Source: Oscillospiraceae bacterium (GTDB lineage Bacteria; Bacillota; Clostridia; Oscillospirales; Oscillospiraceae). From it: DNA of 10,342 bases. The stretch lies in assembly GCA_017409645.1 (NCBI GenBank), contig JAFQSI010000076.1, forward strand, positions 1 through 10,342, written 5' to 3'. Below the pieces are notes generated by a model, which did not search any database, was not told the origin of the DNA, and was given only the letters and a program-made list of their open reading frames with translations. The position numbers and the translations under genes are program-made. Shown one piece after another: positions 6,447 through 10,342 of this stretch. Every line of letters begins with the position of its first letter. Positions within the stretch are counted from its first letter, which is position 1.

Positions 6447-6893
6447 ATGAAGAACAACAGCATCCGCAAGACGCTGTCGCTCGTCCTGGCGTTCGTGCTG
6501 ATCGCGGCAGCAGCACTCGCAGGATGCAGCGGCAACCCCGCCGAGACCACCGAGGCTCCCCAGAGTGCCGGACAGGCCACCGTCCTGGGCGAGGGCGCGA
6601 AGGTCTTCCAGCTCACCATCGTGGACAAGGAGGGTGCCACCCACCTGTACGAGATCCACACCGACGAAGAGATGGTCGGCTACGCCCTGATCGCCCATGA
6701 GCTGATCGAGGGCGAGGAGGGTCCCTACGGCATGTACATCAAGTCCGTCCTGGGCCAGACCCTGGACTACGAGACTGACGGCATGTACTGGAGCTTCTAC
6801 GTCGGCGGCGAGTACGCCATGACCGGCGTGGACCAGACCCCCGTCACCGAGGGCACAGCCTACATGCTGAAGGCCGAGGCCGCAGCTGAATAA
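6447..6893 (+). CDS. B12-riboswitch-controlled DUF4430 (transcobalamin C-terminal-like) lipoprotein
   Basis: A 148-residue lipoprotein: signal peptide with lipobox LAGC (lipidated C27), a short Thr/Glu/Pro-rich linker (about 28-48), then one domain to the end. The domain ends with YGMYIKSVLG (94-103), YWSFYVGGEYAMTGVDQ (114-130) and EGTAYMLKAE (135-144). This is the W-x-x-Y-V-x-G-x-x-A-x-x-GVD pattern of DUF4430, a family structurally related to the C-terminal domain of eukaryotic transcobalamin and intrinsic factor. Together with the upstream cobalamin riboswitch this suggests surface binding of a corrinoid, possibly handing it to an importer encoded elsewhere; that function is inferred. ATG at 6447 is preferred over ATG at 6441, because AAGGAG at 6434-6439 lies 7 bases from the former and 1 from the latter. 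It is a single-gene unit closed by a terminator. Confidence 0.88.
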   Translation: MKNNSIRKTLSLVLAFVLIAAAALAGCSGNPAETTEAPQSAGQATVLGEGAKVFQLTIVDKEGATHLYEIHTDEEMVGYALIAHELIEGEEGPYGMYIKSVLGQTLDYETDGMYWSFYVGGEYAMTGVDQTPVTEGTAYMLKAEAAAE

Positions 6894-6913
6894 GAAACAG
6901 CAAAAAACATCCG

Positions 6914-6950
6914 CCGTACACCGACAATTGTCGGTGTACGGTTTGTTTTT
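6914..6950 (+). terminator. rho-independent terminator of the DUF4430 unit
   Basis: A perfect 28-base palindrome (6914-6941; arms start CCGTACACC and end GGTGTACGG) is followed by TTTGTTTTT. An A-run at 6902-6907 upstream could extend the stem and allow some function on the other strand. It separates the B12-regulated gene from the aminotransferase. Confidence 0.9.
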
Positions 6951-6970
6951 CTCAACAAATTTTGGATTTT

Positions 6971-7000
6971 TTAACATTATGTCTTCCATTCAGGGACGAT
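6971..7000 (+). promoter_or_regulatory. weak promoter candidate for the aminotransferase
   Basis: The AT-rich region after the terminator must carry the promoter for the downstream gene. The best -35 is TTAACA (6971-6976), with GACGAT (6995-7000) as a poor -10 at 18 bases. TAAGAT (7007-7012) is an alternative -10 without a good -35. No convincing full consensus was found. Confidence 0.25.
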
Positions 7001-7025
7001 ATCTGTTAAGATAAAGATGCAATAA

Positions 7026-7040
7026 CGGCGCATCGCGCCG
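7026..7040 (+). promoter_or_regulatory. 5' leader hairpin next to the aminotransferase ribosome binding site
   Basis: CGGCGC (7026-7031) and GCGCCG (7035-7040) form a perfect 6-bp stem with loop ATC. The last stem base is the first G of the GGAGAGG ribosome binding region (7040-7046). It could tune translation; no regulatory role is demonstrated. Confidence 0.35.
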
Positions 7041-7058
7041 GAGAGGATGATATATACT

Positions 7059-8276
7059 ATGGATCTGATTCAACTTGCAGACCGTATGGAGCATGTCCAT
7101 TCCGACATCCGCGGCGAACTGTTCCATCTTGCCAATAAAATGCAGCGGGAGGGCACGCCGGTCCTGAAGCTGAACACCGGCAACCCCGCCGCCTTCGGCT
7201 TCCCCCTGCCCGAATCCATCAAAAACGCCATCGAGGGCCGGGCCCACGAGGCCGTGGCCTACTGCGATTTCCAGGGCATGCCCGCTGCCCGGGACGCCAT
7301 CGTCCGCTATGAGCGCAGCAAGGGCATTGAGGGCATCGAGCCCGACGACGTCTTCATCGGCAACGGCGTCAGCGAGGTGGTCAACTTCGCCCTGATGCCC
7401 CTGCTGAACCCCGGCGACGAGGTCCTGATCCCCACCCCCAGCTACTCCCTCTGGGGCAACTCCGTGCTGCTGGCAGGCGCTACCCCCGTGTTCTACCGCT
7501 GCGATGAGCAGTCTGGCTGGAACCCCGATGTGGATGACCTGAAGAAGAAGGTCACTTCCCGTACCAAGGCCCTGGTCATCATCAACCCCAACAACCCCAC
7601 CGGCGTGCTGTACTCCACCGAGGTGCTGCAGCAGCTGATCCAGGTCGCCAGAGAGAACGATCTGATCATTTTCAGCGACGAGATCTACGACCGGCTGGTC
7701 ATGGACGGCCTGCAGCACATTGCCACCGCCTCCCTGGCTCCCGATCTGACCGTCATCACCATGAACGGCCTGAGTAAGTCCCATTCCCTCTGCGGCTACC
7801 GCTGCGGCTGGATGGTCATCTCCGGCCCCCGGCAGCGGACTGAGGAGTACCGCAAGGGCATCGTCCAGCTGACCTCCCTGCGGCTCTGCTCCAACGCCCT
7901 GGCCCAGCTGGTGATCCCCGCGGCTCTGGAGGATATGGAGACTCCCGCCGCCATGGTCCGCCCCGGCGGACGGCTCTACGAGCAGCGCAAAGCTACCATC
8001 GAGACCCTGGACAAGATCGAGGGCATCAGCTACGTCAAGAACGTGGCGGCCTTCTACCTGTTCCCCAAGCTGGATGTGAAAAAATTCAACATCACCAACG
8101 ACAAGCAGTTCGCCCGGGATCTGCTGACCGAGGCAAAGATCCTGATCGTCCCCGGTTCCGGCTTCGACTGGCCCGAGCCCGACCACTTCCGCATCGTCAT
8201 GCTGCCCGAGGCTGACGAGCTGCGCGCCGCCATGGAGCGCATGGGCAATTTCCTGGACGGCTATAAGCAGAAGTAA
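7059..8276 (+). CDS. alaA: AlaA-type PLP aminotransferase (probable alanine transaminase)
   Basis: Fold-type I, class I/II aminotransferase, expected to interconvert alanine plus 2-oxoglutarate with pyruvate plus glutamate in the cytoplasm. The 405-residue protein has SDIRGE (15-20), LKLNTGNPAAFGFPLP (36-51), the PLP-binding GNGVSE (101-106), NPNNPTG (176-182), SDEIYDRLVMDG (206-217) with D207 contacting the pyridine nitrogen, and the Schiff-base lysine K240 in NGLSKSH. R378 in HFRIVMLP should bind the substrate carboxylate. These blocks match AlaA closely in order and length. ATG at 7059 fits the conserved N-terminus; GGAGAGG (7040-7046) lies 12 bases upstream, somewhat long. An ATG at 7047 is in frame but lies too close to that site. 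The exact amino-acid preference is not certain. It lies ahead of tdh and kbl, separated by a repeat. Confidence 0.88.
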   Translation: MDLIQLADRMEHVHSDIRGELFHLANKMQREGTPVLKLNTGNPAAFGFPLPESIKNAIEGRAHEAVAYCDFQGMPAARDAIVRYERSKGIEGIEPDDVFIGNGVSEVVNFALMPLLNPGDEVLIPTPSYSLWGNSVLLAGATPVFYRCDEQSGWNPDVDDLKKKVTSRTKALVIINPNNPTGVLYSTEVLQQLIQVARENDLIIFSDEIYDRLVMDGLQHIATASLAPDLTVITMNGLSKSHSLCGYRCGWMVISGPRQRTEEYRKGIVQLTSLRLCSNALAQLVIPAALEDMETPAAMVRPGGRLYEQRKATIETLDKIEGISYVKNVAAFYLFPKLDVKKFNITNDKQFARDLLTEAKILIVPGSGFDWPEPDHFRIVMLPEADELRAAMERMGNFLDGYKQK

Positions 8277-8291
8277 CCGCATATTCCGACT

Positions 8292-8406
8292 CTTGGCCCC
8301 CTCCCTGAGGGGGCTGTCAGCGAAGCTGACTGGGGGAGTGTCCTACCATCGGAGGTACACCCCCTCCACCGCTTCGCGGTCCCCCTCCCCCTGTGGGGGA
8401 GGCAAG
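8292..8406. repeat. 115-bp imperfect palindromic intergenic element (MITE/REP-like)
   Basis: The element starts with CTTGGCCCCC and ends with GGGGGAGGCAAG, so its ends are imperfect inverted copies. The whole unit is symmetric about 8349. Each arm holds a smaller hairpin in the corresponding place: GTCAGC-GAA-GCTGAC (8316-8330) on the left and ACCGC-TTC-GCGGT (8368-8380) on the right. These are flanked by G/C-run hairpins (8297-8313 and 8384-8402). It has no coding capacity. Similar palindromic elements are, from memory, scattered through genomes of gut Oscillospiraceae; that is not checkable here. It fills most of the gap between the aminotransferase and tdh and might attenuate transcription, though no U-run follows it. 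Confidence 0.75.
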
Positions 8407-8444
8407 AAATAAGCGAATCAAAAAACCATCGGAGGAATCCAACT

Positions 8445-9482
8445 ATGAAACAGTACATGGACGCCATCGTCAAGGCCGAGGCCGGTGTCGGACTGGAGCT
8501 GCGGCAGGTGCCCGTTCCCGTTCCCAAGGCCGGTGAGGTCCTGATCAAGATCCACAAGACCGCCATCTGCGGCACCGATGTCCACATCTACAACTGGGAC
8601 CCCTGGGCCGTGGACCACATCAAGCCCCCCATGACCATCGGCCACGAGTATGTGGGCGAGATCGCCCAATTGGGCGAGGGCGTCACCGACTTCCACATCG
8701 GTCAGAGAGTCTCCGGCGAGGGCCACATCACCTGCGGCCACTGCCGCAACTGCCACAACGGCAACATCCAGTGGTGCAAGGACACCCAGGGCGTGGGCGT
8801 GGACCGGGACGGTGCCTTTGCCGAGTATGTCTGCATCCCCGCCAAGAATGTCATCCTCATCGACGAGAGCCTGCCCGAGGAGGTCGTGGCCTTCTTTGAC
8901 GCCTTCGGCAACGCCACCCACACCGCCCTGATGTGGGATCTGGTGGGCGAGGACGTCCTCATCACCGGCGCAGGCCCCATCGGCATCATGGCCGCCGGTG
9001 TCTGCAAGTTTGCAGGCGCCCGCCGGGTGGTCATTACCGACCTGAACGACTACCGTCTGGACCTGGCCAGGAAGATGGGCGTGGACGCCGCCGTCAACAC
9101 CGGCCGGGAGGATCTGGCCGCCGTGATGAAGGACCTGCACATCATCGAGGGCTTCGACGTGGGTCTGGAGATGTCCGGCAACGGCCATGCCTTCAACCAG
9201 ATGCTCTCCGTCATGCGCACCGGCGGCAAGATCAGCCTGCTGGGCCTGGGCAACAAGCCCGTGCCCGTGGACATGAACTACATCATCGGCAAGGGTCTGA
9301 CCCTGCAGGGCATCTACGGCCGGAAGATGGACAACTGGCACCAGATGAGCTACATGGTCCAGGGCGGTCTGGATATGAGCCCCGTCATCACCCACCGGTT
9401 CCACTACACCGATTTCCAGAAGGGCTTCGACGCCATGAATTCCGGCATGTCCGGCAAGGTGGTCCTGGACTGGTCCAAATAA
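8445..9482 (+). CDS. tdh: L-threonine 3-dehydrogenase (zinc, NAD-dependent)
   Basis: Oxidises L-threonine with NAD to 2-amino-3-ketobutyrate, which the Kbl enzyme encoded next cleaves. The 345-residue protein is a medium-chain dehydrogenase close to E. coli Tdh in length. Catalytic zinc residues are C42, H67 and E68 (CGTDVH at 42-47, GHE at 66-68). The structural zinc lobe has C97, C100, C103 and C111. The Rossmann motif GAGPIG spans 175-180, with D199 at the end of the following strand suiting NAD rather than NADP. The segment HIYNWDPWA (47-55) and the C-terminal HRFHYTDFQKGFDAM are typical of Tdh. GGAGG at 8431-8435 lies 9 bases before the ATG. It is separated from kbl by 96 bases containing a heptamer palindrome. 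Confidence 0.96.
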   Translation: MKQYMDAIVKAEAGVGLELRQVPVPVPKAGEVLIKIHKTAICGTDVHIYNWDPWAVDHIKPPMTIGHEYVGEIAQLGEGVTDFHIGQRVSGEGHITCGHCRNCHNGNIQWCKDTQGVGVDRDGAFAEYVCIPAKNVILIDESLPEEVVAFFDAFGNATHTALMWDLVGEDVLITGAGPIGIMAAGVCKFAGARRVVITDLNDYRLDLARKMGVDAAVNTGREDLAAVMKDLHIIEGFDVGLEMSGNGHAFNQMLSVMRTGGKISLLGLGNKPVPVDMNYIIGKGLTLQGIYGRKMDNWHQMSYMVQGGLDMSPVITHRFHYTDFQKGFDAMNSGMSGKVVLDWSK

Positions 9483-9487
9483 AAAGG

Positions 9488-9551
9488 GCTGAATGCAGAG
9501 TGCAGAGTGCTGAATGAACGAAAACTCAGCACTCAGCACTCAGAACTCAGC
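9488..9551. repeat. heptamer inverted repeat (4 + 4 units) between tdh and kbl
   Basis: The left arm consists of four tandem heptamers of the form GCWGART (9488-9515). The right arm has four ACTCAGM heptamers (9524-9551), the inverse complement form. The 8-base centre is 9516-9523. The best-paired core is GAGTGCTGA (9505-9513) with TCAGCACTC (9526-9534). The transcript would form a long imperfect hairpin between the tdh stop and the kbl ribosome binding site, without a U-run. It could be a repeat element, an RNA-stability element or slippage-generated sequence. Confidence 0.8.
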
Positions 9552-9578
9552 ACTATTCTGTAAAAAGGAGCATTCACT

Positions 9579-10342
9579 ATGAAATCTGCACTCACCGCAA
9601 TCAACGCTGAACTGGACTCCATCCGTGCCGCCGGTACCTGGCGGGAGGAGCGGATCATCACCACTCCCCAGCGCTCCCGGATCGACACCACCGCCGCAAA
9701 GGGCGTGGTCAATTTCTGCGCCAACAACTATCTGGGCCTGTCTGCCAATGAGGAGCTGATCGCCGCCGCCAAGGCAAGCTACGACAATTGGGGCTTCGGC
9801 CTGTCCTCCGTCCGCTTCATCTGCGGCACTCAAGCCATCCACAAGGATCTGGAAGCCAAAATCGCGAACTTTGTCGGCATGGATGACGCCATCCTGTATT
9901 CCTCCTGCTTCGACGCCAACGGCGGCCTCTTTGAGACGCTGCTGGGCGCGGAGGATGCCATCATCTCCGACGAGCTGAACCACGCCTCCATCATCGACGG
10001 CGTCCGCCTGTGCAAGGCACAGCGATACCGCTACAAGAACAACAACATGGAGGACCTCCGGGCCCAGCTGGTGGCTGCCCGGGAAAAGGGTGCCAAGAAG
10101 ATCGTCATCGCCACCGACGGCGTCTTCTCCATGGACGGCTACATCGCGAACCTCCCCGCCATCTGCGACCTGGCCGACGAGTTCGACGCTCTGGTGATGG
10201 TCGATGACTCCCACGCCGTGGGCTTCATGGGCGAGCATGGCCGGGGCACTCCCGAGTTCTGCGGCGTCATGGACCGGGTGGACATCCTGACCGGCACCTT
10301 CGGCAAGGCCCTGGGCGGCGCCTCCGGCGGCTACACCGCGGC
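9579..10342 (+). CDS. kbl: glycine C-acetyltransferase (2-amino-3-ketobutyrate CoA ligase), 3' end outside window
   Basis: PLP enzyme of the alpha-oxoamine synthase family that cleaves 2-amino-3-ketobutyrate with CoA into glycine and acetyl-CoA, completing the Tdh route. The first 254 residues are present, of about 395 expected. Visible hallmarks are NFCANNYLGL (45-54), GLSSVRFICGT (74-84), HKDLE (88-92), the SDELNHASIIDG region (130-141), ATDGVFSMDG (178-187), VDDSHAVGF (208-216) with D209 for the pyridine nitrogen, and the Schiff-base lysine K243 in TGTFGKALGGASGG. AAGGAG at 9565-9570 lies 8 bases upstream of the ATG. The gene runs off the window end with the reading frame open. The tdh-kbl pairing strongly supports the specific assignment over other family members such as BioF or HemA. 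Confidence 0.95.
   Translation, partial: MKSALTAINAELDSIRAAGTWREERIITTPQRSRIDTTAAKGVVNFCANNYLGLSANEELIAAAKASYDNWGFGLSSVRFICGTQAIHKDLEAKIANFVGMDDAILYSSCFDANGGLFETLLGAEDAIISDELNHASIIDGVRLCKAQRYRYKNNNMEDLRAQLVAAREKGAKKIVIATDGVFSMDGYIANLPAICDLADEFDALVMVDDSHAVGFMGEHGRGTPEFCGVMDRVDILTGTFGKALGGASGGYTA

Noticed and set aside
6191..6700. Plus-strand frames starting upstream in the riboswitch (6191-6700, and the extended DUF4430 frame from 6210)
   Set aside because: The region 6223-6386 is structured RNA with conserved cobalamin riboswitch blocks. The true start follows AAGGAG at 6434-6439, and the signal peptide begins at 6447.
6990..8282. Minus-strand open frame of 430 codons opposite the aminotransferase
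   Set aside because: It is an antisense shadow of a gene with a full set of PLP aminotransferase motifs; low-complexity Gly/Gln/His/Val composition and no start signal.
8292..8406. Intrinsic terminator after the aminotransferase
   Set aside because: It contains several stable hairpins, but none is followed by a U-run, and the two-arm symmetry fits a repeat element better. Some attenuation remains possible.
9488..9551. CRISPR-like array
   Set aside because: Units are only seven bases, contiguous and without spacers, and they form an inverted arrangement.
8418..10238. Minus-strand open frames opposite tdh and kbl
   Set aside because: Shadows of well-conserved enzymes; compositionally biased, and one runs through the heptamer repeat.

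Overview
This is a GC-rich window, except for AT-rich promoter regions. It has strong Shine-Dalgarno sequences, short lipobox signal peptides, tightly overlapping operons and small palindromic intergenic repeats. Together these suggest an anaerobic, gut-type Gram-positive bacterium of the Clostridia, most likely near the Oscillospiraceae. That placement is inferred from style and gene content, not from a marker gene.

Left edge (1-664): a small RluA-family pseudouridine synthase on the plus strand. It converges on the next operon at a near-perfect bidirectional terminator (633-664).

Minus-strand operon (6142 down to 675): one promoter (6114-6142) appears to drive six genes in the order lipoprotein with two tandem domains, apbE (FMN transferase lipoprotein), rnfC, rnfD, rnfG, and a 145-residue membrane protein. 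Most junctions overlap or nearly overlap, so this looks like one transcription unit. It is an Rnf/Nqr-like flavin electron-transfer module carrying its own flavinylation enzyme. The usual rnfE, rnfA and rnfB are absent between the promoter and the terminator. Where E, A and B normally follow G there is only the small Cys-containing membrane protein. A plausible reading is a reduced module that moves electrons from NADH to flavins and lipoproteins outside the membrane; direction and acceptor are unknown.

Divergent regulatory region (6082-6446): the minus promoter lies back-to-back with a plus-strand promoter (6191-6219). The latter feeds a cobalamin riboswitch (about 6223-6386, with a downstream switching hairpin). 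The riboswitch controls a single small lipoprotein of the DUF4430 type, a fold related to the C-terminal domain of transcobalamin/intrinsic factor, followed by a strong terminator (6914-6950). This fits a cell-surface corrinoid-binding protein.

Right part (6951-10342): plus-strand amino-acid metabolism genes. They are an AlaA-type aminotransferase, L-threonine 3-dehydrogenase (tdh) and glycine C-acetyltransferase (kbl, cut by the window end). Tdh and Kbl together convert threonine to glycine and acetyl-CoA. Both intergenic gaps contain palindromic repeats: a 115-bp imperfect palindrome with CTTG ends upstream of tdh, and a 4+4 heptamer inverted repeat between tdh and kbl.

The most interesting parts are the reduced Rnf-like operon with its unexplained membrane protein and flavin-poor repeat lipoprotein, and the B12-riboswitch/DUF4430 unit facing it.
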